A DNA stretch of 14,098 nucleotides from Acidobacteria bacterium UBA7540 (GCA_002478145.1 DLMI01000245.1:1-14098); one strand, 5' to 3'. Shown: positions 1-9,315, numbered from the stretch's first letter. The notes: generated by a model from the sequence alone, not told the origin. Translations and numbers: made by a program.

Positions 1-217
1 AGGGCGTTTCACAGGCACAATCTCGCAGAGGTGGTCAGAAGGGCTGTGCTCCCTTGTAGCCGCGTATGCCAGTCGATTCGGCAACTCCGTATGTAAGGAA
101 CGGAATCGGATCGGGGGCGCATGTAAGAAATGGGGGAGCCAATGACGGAGAGCGACCTTGCGGCGGGAAATTCATGCGGCGCAGGAGGTCCTGGAAGCGA
201 GGGCCGGAACGCGGAGA

Positions 218-373
218 TTATTTCAACTTTGCGTACTCCACCTTGGCTTCCTTCAGGATGGGGATGTCGGGGTCGGCGTCTTTCCAGCGCGTGAGGAAAT
301 CCTGATAGGTCGTCCCGGCTTTGGCGGTGTCGCCCTGCATGGCGTAAGCGCGTGCCAGTCCCAGGCGCTCGAC
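218..373 (-). pseudogene. C-terminal fragment of a Ser/Thr kinase with TPR-type tail
   Basis: Read on the minus strand, this stretch encodes about 52 residues ending in EYAKLK and a TAA at 218-220. It contains a TPR-like helix pair ([20 protein letters not shown]) followed by [20 protein letters not shown]. That ending is typical of acidobacterial serine/threonine kinases that carry a TPR or Tol-like region after the kinase domain. The frame is closed by a TAA at 374-376, and the match stops there, so there is no start of its own. The N-terminal half of what was probably the same gene lies on the same strand at 1046-1759, about 670 bp away. The family match is from memory, and that both pieces come from one gene is inference from strand, order and family. 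Confidence 0.72.
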
Positions 374-457
374 TTACGATGGGACTCCCCCTATCCTTTA
401 ACATCGCTTTGCGGGTGATTGTTGCCAGCAGGGTCAGCGTGTGCTAACTTGCCAGGC

Positions 458-670
458 ATGAATCAGCAAACCAAATCCCCCACGGCCAAGCCTGGAGACC
501 GTTACCCCTTCTGCAGCGAAGGGGCGCTCGTGCCCTCGCCATCGGGGCTGAATTTGCTATGCGGCACGTGCAGCAGAATCACCGTGCTGCCCCAGCCGTA
601 CAGGCCGGATGGCCGGACCGACGCCGCTAGGCATAGGCGGATTCCCGGCAGGCACAAAAAGCGCTTTTGA
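458..670 (+). CDS. Possible small zinc-ribbon-like hypothetical protein
   Basis: A 70-residue ORF with an ATG at 458. Residues 12-45 read as a short zinc-ribbon-like unit: PGDRYPFC, then a loop SPSGLNLL, then CGTC. In a normal ribbon the first knuckle would be CxxC; here position 16 is Tyr (YPFC), leaving only Cys19, Cys35 and Cys38, so metal binding would be impaired. The C-terminus is Arg/His rich. There is no clear Shine-Dalgarno sequence before the ATG, and the ORF lies inside the segment that interrupts the kinase gene. It may be a decayed gene or a chance ORF. I do not recognise a function. Confidence 0.3.
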   Translation: MNQQTKSPTAKPGDRYPFCSEGALVPSPSGLNLLCGTCSRITVLPQPYRPDGRTDAARHRRIPGRHKKRF

Positions 671-726
671 AACTGAAAAATCACCCCACCGCTGCGCCCC
701 CGGACTTTGCGCACGAAGGCGATTCC

Positions 727-743
727 AGCTTAGGTTTTAAGCT
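727..743. repeat. Small hairpin AGCTTA-GGTTT-TAAGCT
   Basis: A 6-bp perfect inverted repeat (727-732 and 738-743) around a 5-nt loop. It is too weak and AT-rich to call a terminator. It lies just before the tandem duplication within the kinase insert. Confidence 0.35.
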
Positions 744-750
744 CCCGGTG

Positions 751-770
751 TAGCAGGGTGTAGCAGGGTG
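751..770 (+). repeat. Tandem duplication of TAGCAGGGTG
   Basis: The 10-mer TAGCAGGGTG occurs twice back to back at 751-760 and 761-770, and is preceded by GGTG, the tail of the same unit. A short slippage-type duplication in non-coding sequence. Confidence 0.8.
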
Positions 771-925
771 GTTCCAGGCTGCTGCGTGTCAATGGACCAA
801 GCTAGCGAGGCATTGCAAGCGCTGGTGTGACCCTGCGGCCCCGCCCAGAATCCCCATCACCCAAGACCGCACATCCTGCTTCACCCCCGACCACACGGCC
901 TCGCCCGCCCAACCCGTGGCCCCGT

Positions 926-1759
926 CTACCGGAGCCTGCGCCGTGCCAGGGACTCAGCCACGGTCTTGGCCAGAAGCTCGCTTACTCTACGGATGCAATG
1001 CCGCATGTGTCGGTCCCATGACGTAGTGCCTGTGACCCGCGAGTCCAACGAATAGACATCCGAGCGAGCGTCGAGTTCATCGCTCCTCATGCCATAAGCC
1101 TGCTCGGAGGACATATAAGCGGGCGTCCCGAGTACCATGCCGGTCTGCGTGTGCATGGGGGATTCCCGCAGCTTGGCAATGCCGAAATCCACCACCTTGA
1201 CGACCAGCTCGCCTTCGTCACTGTGCGTCAGGAAGAGATTGTCCGGCTTGAGGTCCCGGTGAATGATGCCCAGCCTGTGGGCGGCGCTCAGCCCCCTCGC
1301 CGCCTGCTGGAGGATTTCCATGACTTCGGTGACGGGAAGCGCCCCCCGCTGCTTGATGACCTCACGGAGCGATTCGCCCTCCAGGAACTCCATGGCGATG
1401 TAGGGCGTGCCGTCATCGGCCTGCCCGGATTCGTGAATGGTGACGACGTTCTGGTGGTGGATGCGGCCCGTGGAACCCGCCTCGTTCTGGAAGCGCAGCA
1501 GGAACTCCGGGTCGTCGAGGAGCTTGCGGTTCAGGACCTTGAGCGCCACGGGGCGGTTTCCCACGCCAAGCTGCTCGGCGAGGAAGACCGTGCCCATCGC
1601 CCCCGCGCCCAGGCGGCGGACAATGCGGAAACGGCCGGACAGGCCGGCGGCAAGCTGCGCCTCGGTTTCCGTGGCTTGGGCGGCAAGGCGAGCCCCGTCG
1701 CGAGGACAGAGGGAAAAATCGTCCGGATAAGTCTTCTGGCATGTGGGGCAGATTTTCAT
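926..1759 (-). pseudogene. N-terminal part of a serine/threonine protein kinase, truncated
   Basis: A Hanks-type serine/threonine kinase with an N-terminal zinc-ribbon-like segment (CPTC at residues 4-7, Cys18). Visible kinase motifs are the glycine loop GAGAMG (51-56), VALK with Lys74, Glu93, HRDLKPDN with Asp170, and DFG with Asp191. The homology reaches DARSDVYSL (230-238, ending near base 1046). It then changes to an unrelated 39-residue tail ending at TAG 926-928, so the end of the C-lobe and all downstream regions are missing. The activation-segment motif reads YMSSEQ where YMSPEQ is usual, consistent with relaxed constraint. I prefer the ATG at 1759 (MKICPTC matches the family). An upstream TTG at 1771 lies nearer the AGGAG and is possible. 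A fragment of the lost C-terminus is at 218-373. Confidence 0.85.
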
Positions 1760-2073
1760 GAGCGCCAGCAAAACTCTCCTGCGGCACGGATTCTAGCAGA
1801 AGTTTTGCCGCAATGGGAAACCGGCGGTGAGGGAGGCGGGGGAAGGAAAAGTTTCGGAGGAATCGGGCGGAAAAACGGCAGCTTCGGGCCTTGGAATTCC
1901 GGGTGAGACGGAACTTACTCCTTCGGCGGTCGCTTGAGGCCAGCACTGAAAACTCGACTGAACCTTCCATTCAGGGGCGGTCGGGTGTATGTTGCCGGTT
2001 GGCCGGAAAATCATGGAAACTCCCGCTCACACCAAGGCGTGAGCAAGCGGGCCTGCTCTGGCAAGGGGGGGAT
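1760..2073. other. Intergenic region between divergent kinase remnant and nuclease-like gene
   Basis: About 310 bp between two divergently oriented genes. The only signals I can support are the AGGAG about 15 bases before the kinase ATG on the minus strand and the G-rich ribosome site just before 2074 on the plus strand. Promoters for both genes would have to lie here, but I see no convincing -35/-10 pair. The left edge of the accessory block probably falls in this region, since base composition becomes more AT-rich after about 2070. Confidence 0.5.
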
Positions 2074-2736
2074 ATGCAAAGAGGGGTCACGACAATCTAC
2101 TATTCATTCATTCGATACCTGAAAAGGAATCGGTCGAAGTTTGCCTTTCTTCAGGTCGCTGGCCGCATGGAGGATGTGCTGGTCAAGGAGTTCGCGTACC
2201 ACATTTGGCGTGAATCGAAAGGGAGTCGGTATCCCATGACAAACGTTGGTAACGAACAGGAGCAGAAATTCGACATCGTCATTTTGCGAGGCAGACTAGG
2301 CGAAACAAAGGAGAAATCCGAATCGTCCTGTGAAATCTGCTCGCTTATCGAAGCGAAATACCTCCAGAGAAGGCATAGGGCGTGGGAGTTCAATGCCAAC
2401 GACGAGACAAGACCTTCCTTGAAGGGGCTCCGGCGTCAGTTGGGGGAGTTCAGGTCAGGTAAGCACTATGGGTTTCGGGTCAAGCTTCAGGCGCGGAACA
2501 GAGACGTGTATGGACTGGTAATGGCTTCCTACGTTTCGCCTAGGCCCAATGGTGGGCCCAAACGTGAAAGCGAAAAGGAAGGTCTTTTCAAAGATGCCTT
2601 AAACTCTGCAAGTGGATTTCGATACCACGACCTTCCCACGCCGCGCTTTGATAGGGTCTACGATGACATTAAGGTCAGCCTTTTGGAGGGCAAGCGTTAT
2701 TGCACTCTGAGGGCAGGTCTTTGGAAGCTCACCTAG
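2074..2736 (+). CDS. PD-(D/E)XK nuclease-like hypothetical protein
   Basis: A 220-residue protein I cannot assign to a named family. Its motif order fits the PD-(D/E)XK fold: an N-terminal helix with acidic residues (EDVLVKEFAYHIW, about 33-45), a strand FDIVIL with Asp67, then LIEAKY with Glu93-x-Lys95 as the catalytic pair, and a following helix with Gln122 (LRRQLGEF). No methyltransferase or specificity subunit is next to it. The chosen ATG at 2074 has a G-rich Shine-Dalgarno (AAGGGGGGG) immediately upstream. The frame is open further back, but that part is low-complexity and not protein-like. No signal peptide or membrane segment is seen. Codon and base use is more AT-rich than in the enzymes downstream, as judged by eye, which suggests transfer. 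The nuclease activity is inference. Confidence 0.6.
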   Translation: MQRGVTTIYYSFIRYLKRNRSKFAFLQVAGRMEDVLVKEFAYHIWRESKGSRYPMTNVGNEQEQKFDIVILRGRLGETKEKSESSCEICSLIEAKYLQRRHRAWEFNANDETRPSLKGLRRQLGEFRSGKHYGFRVKLQARNRDVYGLVMASYVSPRPNGGPKRESEKEGLFKDALNSASGFRYHDLPTPRFDRVYDDIKVSLLEGKRYCTLRAGLWKLT

Positions 2737-3367
2737 CGAAATAGCCGTTGAGCTTAGTCGCCACTTTTCATACAGGAAGGGAGGGGACACCGCTTTCCGC
2801 TGAATCAAAAGGGACCCCGGCCAGCTTAAGGGCGCACATCGAAAACATAGGGCGGAAATCTCTCGTTGTCGCACCAATGAACCACGCTGACGGCGAGCGG
2901 CCCACACCGCTAGCGATGCGGGGCAATCATTTTGCTGCCCTTGGCGAGTTTATTGCTTCTTCCCAGCCTTGTTCCAAGTCGAAGGTCTGATTTCTTCTCC
3001 AGCGGCTGCTGGCCGAGACTTGAACGCTCGCTCTCTGGACGAGCAAACCAAAGATGCTTTTCGTGTCTCATGGCATAAGTCTACCACCCGAGGCAGCGGG
3101 AATAAACGCCGGACCGTGAGCCATGCCTTTGCTTGATATCATCGGCCTGCTTGGAATGCTCCAGGTGTGCCTCGGCCAGCGTTCGCCAGGCGAGTCGGAC
3201 GACCGGGCAATCCGGGAGATTGAAGGGTGGATTCTGCACCGACACGACCCTGGTCATTCCGCCCATAATGACCCAACACCATCCTTTGTTGTCATCCTAA
3301 GGCAGATGAGCCTGCTGGCCGATTTTTTGTTGAAGCGCCGTGCGCAATGCGATAGCATCACGGGCAA
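2737..3367. other. 630 bp without a confident gene
   Basis: No ORF here has a good start signal, a recognisable domain or an acceptable overlap with its neighbours. A plus-strand frame from about 3017 to the TGA at 3134-3136 reads like protein (LDEQTKDAFRVSWHKSTT) but has no plausible start, so it may be the tail of a degraded gene. A 124-codon frame at 3123-3497 overlaps the next gene by 130 bp and is not convincing. Confidence 0.5.
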
Positions 3368-4210
3368 ATGGACAAGGCCGCAACGCTCGAACACATCCAA
3401 AAACGTCAGAGGCAATGGGCCGATGGCCGTGGGATTCAGTACAATCAGGCAAATGGCCCGGTGCTCAATCTTGCCGACAATCTTTTCTCGGCGCTGAACC
3501 CCGCGACTGCCTCTGAGTTCAAGGCGGCTGACGGCAGCGAGCTTGGAACGGCTGGCAGCGCCACGAAGATGTCATCGTTGCATTCGTCATCTGCGTTGGT
3601 TTGCAATGTGTTCGACTACTGGCGCGGTCGGGAATTGGCTCCGCTCCTTCGGGCGTGCGGAATCCAGGACAGCCTTGACGACCTGCGATTTGAACAGAGG
3701 TTCCCGACCGGGCTTCGCGGCAAGCCTCCTAACCTCGACCTGCTGCTGTCCCGCAACGGGAAGAGCCCAGCCACGGCAATTGAGGGCAAGTTTACTGAGC
3801 CATTTCAGCCCCGCGACCACGGGGGCTTTTCGTTCTCGTATTTCCGGAGCAAGGGACTGTGGGCGGGCCTTGAGCGGTGCCGGGCATTGGCTGAGGCCGT
3901 CAACGCTCAACCCGATTTCCACTACCTTGGCGTTGCCCAGCTATTGAAGCACGTCCTTGGATTGCATCGCAAATTCACCGCAGACGGATTCGAGCTTCTG
4001 TACTTGTGGTATGACGTTCCCGGCAGCGCCGCTGCCAACGAACACAGGTCAGAGGTTGAGAGGTTCTCGCAGGCAATCTCGCCTGAGGTCCGATTCAGGA
4101 GCATGACGTACCAGGCATTGTTTAAGTCTTTGGTTCCGTGCGTGCAAGGAACCAGCTACGCCGCCTACCTCCGCTCCCGCTACTTCCCCGAGGCCAGCCG
4201 GGCTTCATGA
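3368..4210 (+). CDS. Putative restriction endonuclease-like protein (PD-(D/E)XK, PGN_0703-like)
   Basis: A 280-residue soluble protein. A Ser-rich conserved-looking stretch (KMSSLHSSSALVCNVFDYW, 68-85) precedes a PD-(D/E)XK core: Glu109 in RFEQRF, Asp124 in PNLDLLL, and Glu139-Gly-Lys141 in AIEGKFTEPF, followed by Gln191 in GVAQLLKH. This layout resembles the family annotated as PGN_0703-type putative restriction endonucleases; that name is from memory and needs a profile search. The first ~45 residues (HIQKRQRQWADG) are basic and helical. The ATG at 3368 has no strong Shine-Dalgarno site, so the start is uncertain by a few codons. There is no partner methyltransferase within the window. It may be a solitary defence nuclease or a remnant. 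The 2074-2736 protein shares the fold motifs but not the sequence. Confidence 0.6.
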   Translation: MDKAATLEHIQKRQRQWADGRGIQYNQANGPVLNLADNLFSALNPATASEFKAADGSELGTAGSATKMSSLHSSSALVCNVFDYWRGRELAPLLRACGIQDSLDDLRFEQRFPTGLRGKPPNLDLLLSRNGKSPATAIEGKFTEPFQPRDHGGFSFSYFRSKGLWAGLERCRALAEAVNAQPDFHYLGVAQLLKHVLGLHRKFTADGFELLYLWYDVPGSAAANEHRSEVERFSQAISPEVRFRSMTYQALFKSLVPCVQGTSYAAYLRSRYFPEASRAS

Positions 4211-4356
4211 GGCTCAGGCCGCCGCGACACCCGCATCGCTGAAGGCTCGATTCTTGGCCGGGAGTCCTAGCGATGCCATTGCCGTTCACCGTTCCGCAGG
4301 CTTCCTAGGAGCTGCCTTCAACACCTCAGCTTGACTTGGGAGGTATATTGTCCGTG

Positions 4357-4527
4357 ATGGACTCCCCACGCACCGACCCTGAACTCCGAGACTGGCTCCG
4401 CTGGGCATCCGAAAGCGGCAGCACGCCGATGTTTGTCCGCAGGGTTATAATCCGCACCGGCCAGCGGATGGGTCGTTCACGCCGGGAGAAGGAGCTTCCG
4501 TGGTTGACAATTCCGATTTGTGGCTAA
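4357..4527 (+). CDS. Small hypothetical protein overlapping the HEPN-like gene
   Basis: A 56-residue ORF starting at ATG 4357, or at GTG 4354 or TTG 4348, which lie closer to the GGGAGG at 4338-4343. The first half (DPELRDWLRWASESGSTPMF) looks like a genuine helical protein. The second half is very basic (RTGQRMGRSRREKE) and less protein-like, so a frameshift or decay is possible. The stop overlaps the start of the next gene by 28 bp, and that gene's Shine-Dalgarno lies inside this ORF, so the two would be translationally coupled. A small protein overlapping a HEPN-like gene could be an antitoxin, but that is speculation from arrangement only. Confidence 0.4.
   Translation: MDSPRTDPELRDWLRWASESGSTPMFVRRVIIRTGQRMGRSRREKELPWLTIPICG
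4487..4502 (+). promoter_or_regulatory. Ribosome binding site and GTG start of the HEPN-like gene
   Basis: AGAAGGAGCTTCC is followed directly by GTG at 4500. The AAGGAG core sits 5 bases before the GTG, which decides this start over any internal ATG. Confidence 0.65.
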
Positions 4528-5111
4528 AGCAGGCAGAGGCAATGCTTCAGAAGAAAGGAGGGGGCGTGCCTGGGGCGGGGTCCGAAGCCGTCCAGTTTAC
4601 AATATCGATGATGACGGCACTCTACGGCCCGGAAAGCCCTCAGCTAAAACAATTTCGAGCCGGTTGCGAGGGAATTGCAAAGGCAGGGCACCACCCGACG
4701 AGCACGGACCGATTTTATTGGCAGCACGCTATTGGTGCAATTCGGAATACGATGACGGAACTCGAAGCTGGGCTAATTGTCAGGGTGAGAGTGGCTGTTG
4801 CGGGTGAAATCCTGGAGGAATTGGTCCGTCTAGCAAAGGAGGTCATGACTGACCGGACAGAAGAAGCCAAGAATGCGGGTGCCGTCTTGATTGCAGCGGC
4901 ATTTGAAGGCCTCTTGCGAAGAATGGGCGAGGAGTTTGCGGGTGTTACGACTCGTCCGAATTTGGGGGAAGTAATCACTGCACTGAAGAGCGCCAGCATT
5001 CTCAAAGGCGGTCAAGTCGGTACTGCTCAGAGCTATCTGCAATTTCGGAACGATAGCTTGCACGCAGAGGTGGGGATCGAGGTGGCGCCGCCGTTAAATC
5101 CGCCGCCATAG
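4500..5111 (+). pseudogene. HEPN-like protein with RNDxxH motif, 3'-truncated
   Basis: A mainly helical protein of which about 190 residues are native. The C-terminal third has the pattern of HEPN-type helical domains: GAVLIAAAFEGLLRRMGEE (127-145), then [13 protein letters not shown] (178-190) with the Rx4H signature Arg183-Asn-Asp-Ser-Leu-His188. In active HEPN proteins this motif is the metal-independent RNase site of toxins and anti-phage effectors. After HAE the reading changes to [13 protein letters not shown], which is only the antisense of the carboxylesterase gene. The natural end (expected HAEWD and a last helix) is lost at about base 5068-5074. It overlaps the small ORF upstream by 28 bp. 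The HEPN assignment rests on motif and helix pattern, not a search. It may be an inactive remnant. Confidence 0.55.
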
Positions 5112-5476
5112 ATCCAGACCAGCACGGGGATGCGGTCGGAGGCGGACCGCGCTGGCGTCCAGACGTTCAGATAGAGGCAGTCCTCGCTCATCGCGGGTGT
5201 CTCGCCCCCGTTCGGCGGGGGGCCGAAGCCGCCCTGCGCGCATTGCGGCGCGAACTTGTCGGCGGTACGCACGCCCGCCCACTTCGCGGCCGGCTGCGGC
5301 GCGCGCCAGCGCAGATCGCCGATGGGCGGGGCGGCGAACGGGATGCCGCGGTAGACGGTGAGTCCATCTTCTTTGGTGCCTTGCAGGACACCCTGCTCAA
5401 CCTTCGCGGTGGTGCTCGCGGACACGCTCATCCACGGCGCTGCCGCGACGACGACGGCCAGCCAAATCGCCTTCAT
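5072..5476 (-). pseudogene. Type-B carboxylesterase, N-terminal fragment
   Basis: Begins with a signal peptide ([21 protein letters not shown]) and matches carboxylesterase type [12 protein letters not shown] (41-51), the [11 protein letters not shown] signature (99-109), and the oxyanion-hole loop [11 protein letters not shown] (120-130). Homology ends at about Pro135 (base 5072). The frame then runs 12 codons through the neighbouring HEPN gene in antisense to a stop at 5033. The family is normally around 500 residues. Here the catalytic serine (GxSxG), acid and histidine are absent, so it cannot be active. The start ATG at 5476 has AAGGAG 8-9 bases upstream. It follows the GH31 gene by 31 bp and was probably the last gene of the glycoside hydrolase operon before the 3' part was lost. 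Confidence 0.85.
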
Positions 5477-5507
5477 CTTTGATACTCCTTCCTCTTTTGT
5501 AGGTATT

Positions 5508-7889
5508 TCACGGCGCCTGTATCGAAAGTGCCTTTCCGGTGTATTCAACGATTTTGTCGGGGTTGGCCACTGGCGTCACGCCGGAACCGTGCCCGACGGA
5601 CACCCAGACAATTTTGATTTCTATGCTTCGAGGCATTTCGGGATAATTTCCTTCTCGGTCCCCAATTGTCAGAGTTCGTGTTGACTCCGACCAGTGAAGC
5701 TGAATGATCGAGTGCGCACCGTTTTCATAATCGTAACTATCGCCCGCGTCCTGATACAGTTCGAACTTGCCGTCGGCTCCCGGGTAAATCCGCAGTTCGA
5801 TAGGTCCTGCGGGCTGCTCGTCGGCGTACTCAATCTCAGGGCCGAGGGGAAGAATTGAACCGGCGCGCACGTAGAGTGGAATGCAATCTAGACGGGCGTC
5901 TGCGTCAATTTCGCGGCCTCCCTTCTGTGATGCTCCAGTCCAAAAGTCGTACCACGCCGGGGAATCTGGCAGATACAGAGTTCTGCGAGTAGCGTCCGGC
6001 TGAAGCACTGGGCTAACAAGCACTGCGGGCCCAAACATGAACTGATCACCAACGTCGCGAGCTTTCCCATCGGTGCGCCAGTCCATCACGAGCGGCCGGT
6101 GCATCGTGTAGTCCTCGTTGGTGACGCGCCATGCGAGGGAATAGATGTAGGGCATAAGGCGATATCGAAGCTTGTCATAGTTGATCAGGATCGGTTCAAC
6201 TTTATCAAACGCCCAGAGTTCATTGTGCGGCCGGTGCCCATGGGTGCGGAAAATCGGACAGAAGGTTCCGTACTCGAACCAGCGCGCGTAAAGCTCCTGA
6301 TATTTCGGATCATCGAGAGGCTTGTCATGAGGTGGCCAATAACCGCCGATGTCGGTCGTCCAATACGGATATCCGGAAAGGGCGAAGTTCAGCCCGGCGG
6401 CCACCTGATGGCTCAAACCCCAATACGAGCCGAAGACGTCCCCCGACCACACCGTTGCTCCAACTCTCTGCTGGCCGAGGAAGGCCGATCGCGTGAGCAG
6501 GAAGACCCGCTTCCTTTCGCTGGCAGCTCTCCAGTGCTGCTGGACACCGAGGGTGTGCATGAACGGAAATATATTCGTGTACTGTGCGCCGTTGCCGATC
6601 GCAATCTGCTTGTTGCTCAGAATCGCGTCCCCCATGTGGGGCCAATATTCTTCGGGCTCGGCGCTGTCCAACCAAAATGCGTCCCAGCCTTGGGAGAAAA
6701 GCTTGTCGACCAACTGATTCCAATAAAAATCGCGCGCCTTGGGGTTGGTAGCGTCATACACATGAGCATTCGGCACGTCAAAGTGCTGGGCTATGAGTTC
6801 CCGGTAGTTTTCAGACTTCGTATCAAAGAGCCCCCAAACCGAGACCATGGCGTGGACGTGTTCATCGTGCAATTGATTGAGTTCGGCGGGGACGTCAGGG
6901 AAGTTGGAATTGAAGACCGGGTCGCCTTCCGTCTTCCACCAAAACCAGTCCTGCACGATTGCATCGAGGGGAATGTGTTCTTTACGGTAGCGGTGCGCGA
7001 TGCTTAACACTTCATCCTGAGACATGTAACGGTCTTTCGATTGAAAGAACCCATAAGCCCACTTCGGAAGCATGGGCGTGTGTCCGGTGAGGTTTCGGTA
7101 TTCATGGATGATCTGATCCATTTCCGGACCGTAAATGAAGTAGTAATCCACGGCATGGCCGGCGAGCGAACGCAAGTTCAGTTCCAGCGGGAAGCGATTA
7201 TCGGCCAAGGTCAGGGAGGCCGTGTTCCACATCAGCGCGTAGCCCTTGCTCGACAACAGCAACGGAATCGCGACGTCGGTGTTGTTCTGCGCGAGCTCGA
7301 CGGTCGCGCCGCGGTAATTGAACATGCCACTCTGGTGTTGTCCCAGCCCGTAGAAGCCCTCGTCAAACTCAGGCGAGAACCTGTCCTCAACGTGAAATGT
7401 CTTCTCGCCGTTTAACTCGGCCGATTCGTAGGTGCGCGGTATTGACATTCGCTCGCGCAGAAGGCTCTCGCCTCCTGCGGTGCTGAACTGCACGTTCCCC
7501 CACTTCAGAGAGAGCTCTATCTTTAGCGTGTCGGTGGTGAGGATAGCCCCTTGGGCTGTCTGTGACACCTGAAACTTCGCGCCTGGACACGACTCTTTCG
7601 AATCGAGCATCCAGGGCTGGTTCTGCTTAACTGTGTTAGGCGGCTCGGGCGTCGCGACAAAATGGATGACAGAGGAACGGCAAACGGAAATATGAAGACT
7701 TTCGCTCCCCACCGTAGCAGTCATGCCGTCCGGAGCTGGCGCGTGCTTGACGGGAGGCAGTGGAGGCACATCCCACAGTTGAGCTCTCGCCTTCATTGTA
7801 CTCCAGAGGAAACAGCACATGCCGAGAAAGAGAGAAGTCCAGATTCTATGCCATGACCAAGCAAGCCATGCATGTTCGCGGGAAGTCAA
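5508..7889 (-). CDS. GH31 alpha-xylosidase/alpha-glucosidase, secreted
   Basis: A 793-residue glycoside hydrolase family 31 enzyme. It has an N-terminal signal ([14 protein letters not shown] then ARAQ, cleavage about 36) and an N-terminal beta domain with [14 protein letters not shown] (181-194). A (beta/alpha)8 barrel follows, with nucleophile Asp408 in WLDSAEPE and acid/base Asp484 in [17 protein letters not shown] (550-559) lies in the substrate site. The C-terminus (about 696-762) looks like DUF5110. The GLGQHQ/NYRG pattern resembles xyloglucan alpha-xylosidases of Bacteroides such as BoGH31A, so alpha-xylosidase is my preferred activity, with alpha-glucosidase the alternative. The start is a TTG at 7889, chosen because AAGGAG lies 9 bases upstream; the first ATG (7820) would cut into the signal. 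It acts on oligosaccharides in the periplasm or outside. Confidence 0.93.
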   Translation of the reverse strand: MTSREHAWLAWSWHRIWTSLFLGMCCFLWSTMKARAQLWDVPPLPPVKHAPAPDGMTATVGSESLHISVCRSSVIHFVATPEPPNTVKQNQPWMLDSKESCPGAKFQVSQTAQGAILTTDTLKIELSLKWGNVQFSTAGGESLLRERMSIPRTYESAELNGEKTFHVEDRFSPEFDEGFYGLGQHQSGMFNYRGATVELAQNNTDVAIPLLLSSKGYALMWNTASLTLADNRFPLELNLRSLAGHAVDYYFIYGPEMDQIIHEYRNLTGHTPMLPKWAYGFFQSKDRYMSQDEVLSIAHRYRKEHIPLDAIVQDWFWWKTEGDPVFNSNFPDVPAELNQLHDEHVHAMVSVWGLFDTKSENYRELIAQHFDVPNAHVYDATNPKARDFYWNQLVDKLFSQGWDAFWLDSAEPEEYWPHMGDAILSNKQIAIGNGAQYTNIFPFMHTLGVQQHWRAASERKRVFLLTRSAFLGQQRVGATVWSGDVFGSYWGLSHQVAAGLNFALSGYPYWTTDIGGYWPPHDKPLDDPKYQELYARWFEYGTFCPIFRTHGHRPHNELWAFDKVEPILINYDKLRYRLMPYIYSLAWRVTNEDYTMHRPLVMDWRTDGKARDVGDQFMFGPAVLVSPVLQPDATRRTLYLPDSPAWYDFWTGASQKGGREIDADARLDCIPLYVRAGSILPLGPEIEYADEQPAGPIELRIYPGADGKFELYQDAGDSYDYENGAHSIIQLHWSESTRTLTIGDREGNYPEMPRSIEIKIVWVSVGHGSGVTPVANPDKIVEYTGKALSIQAP

Positions 7890-7906
7890 TGTTCGATACT
7901 CCTTCC
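7887..7906 (-). promoter_or_regulatory. Ribosome binding site and TTG start of GH31
   Basis: On the minus strand GGAAGGAGTATCGAACA precedes TTG. The same GGAAGGAGTATC precedes the ATG of the truncated carboxylesterase (about 5484-5495). This strong site supports TTG initiation at 7889. Confidence 0.65.
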
Positions 7907-8040
7907 GCTAGGGTGATCTTGATGCCAGGATGGGTGGGGCACAGGAGTCTGGCGTTCCGGCTCGCCAAAGGTGCGGAAGCCCTCCATACGTCTTCTTGCC
8001 CTCCAATTGACCAGCCTTCAGATCAACTCAGCTCAACAGT

Positions 8041-9315
<1,275 letters not shown>

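Larger units (their letters stand above)
374..1045. other. Foreign insert splitting the kinase gene
   Basis: This segment separates the two kinase fragments and encodes neither. The left end reads TTACGATGGGAC (374-385 region). The right end, read inward on the minus strand, contains TACGTCATGGGAC (revcomp of about 1014-1026). The two share TACG and ATGGGAC in inverted orientation, as terminal inverted repeats of a small or degraded mobile element would. No transposase motif is visible in any frame. Inside are a doubtful zinc-ribbon ORF (458-670), a small hairpin (727-743) and a tandem duplication (751-770). Middle exon-equivalents of the kinase are missing, so simple insertion does not explain everything and a deletion must also have occurred. 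Confidence 0.45.

Noticed and set aside
1151..1906. 251-codon plus-strand ORF
   Set aside because: It is antisense to the kinase remnant, whose motifs (HRDLKPDN, DFG) are unmistakable; long shadow frames are expected in GC-rich DNA.
2748..2990. 80-codon plus-strand ORF with TTG start
   Set aside because: No Shine-Dalgarno, no domain, and atypical composition; could be a fragment but unsupported.
3010..3060. tRNA-like T-arm (GTTCAAG on the minus strand)
   Set aside because: Flanking bases do not form the T stem and no acceptor, D or anticodon stems could be assembled.
3123..3497. 124-codon plus-strand ORF before the second nuclease-like gene
   Set aside because: It overlaps the next gene by 130 bp in another frame, has no ribosome site and becomes low-complexity toward its end.
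6099..7007. 302-codon plus-strand ORF
   Set aside because: Antisense to the catalytic core of GH31; no independent motif or ribosome site.
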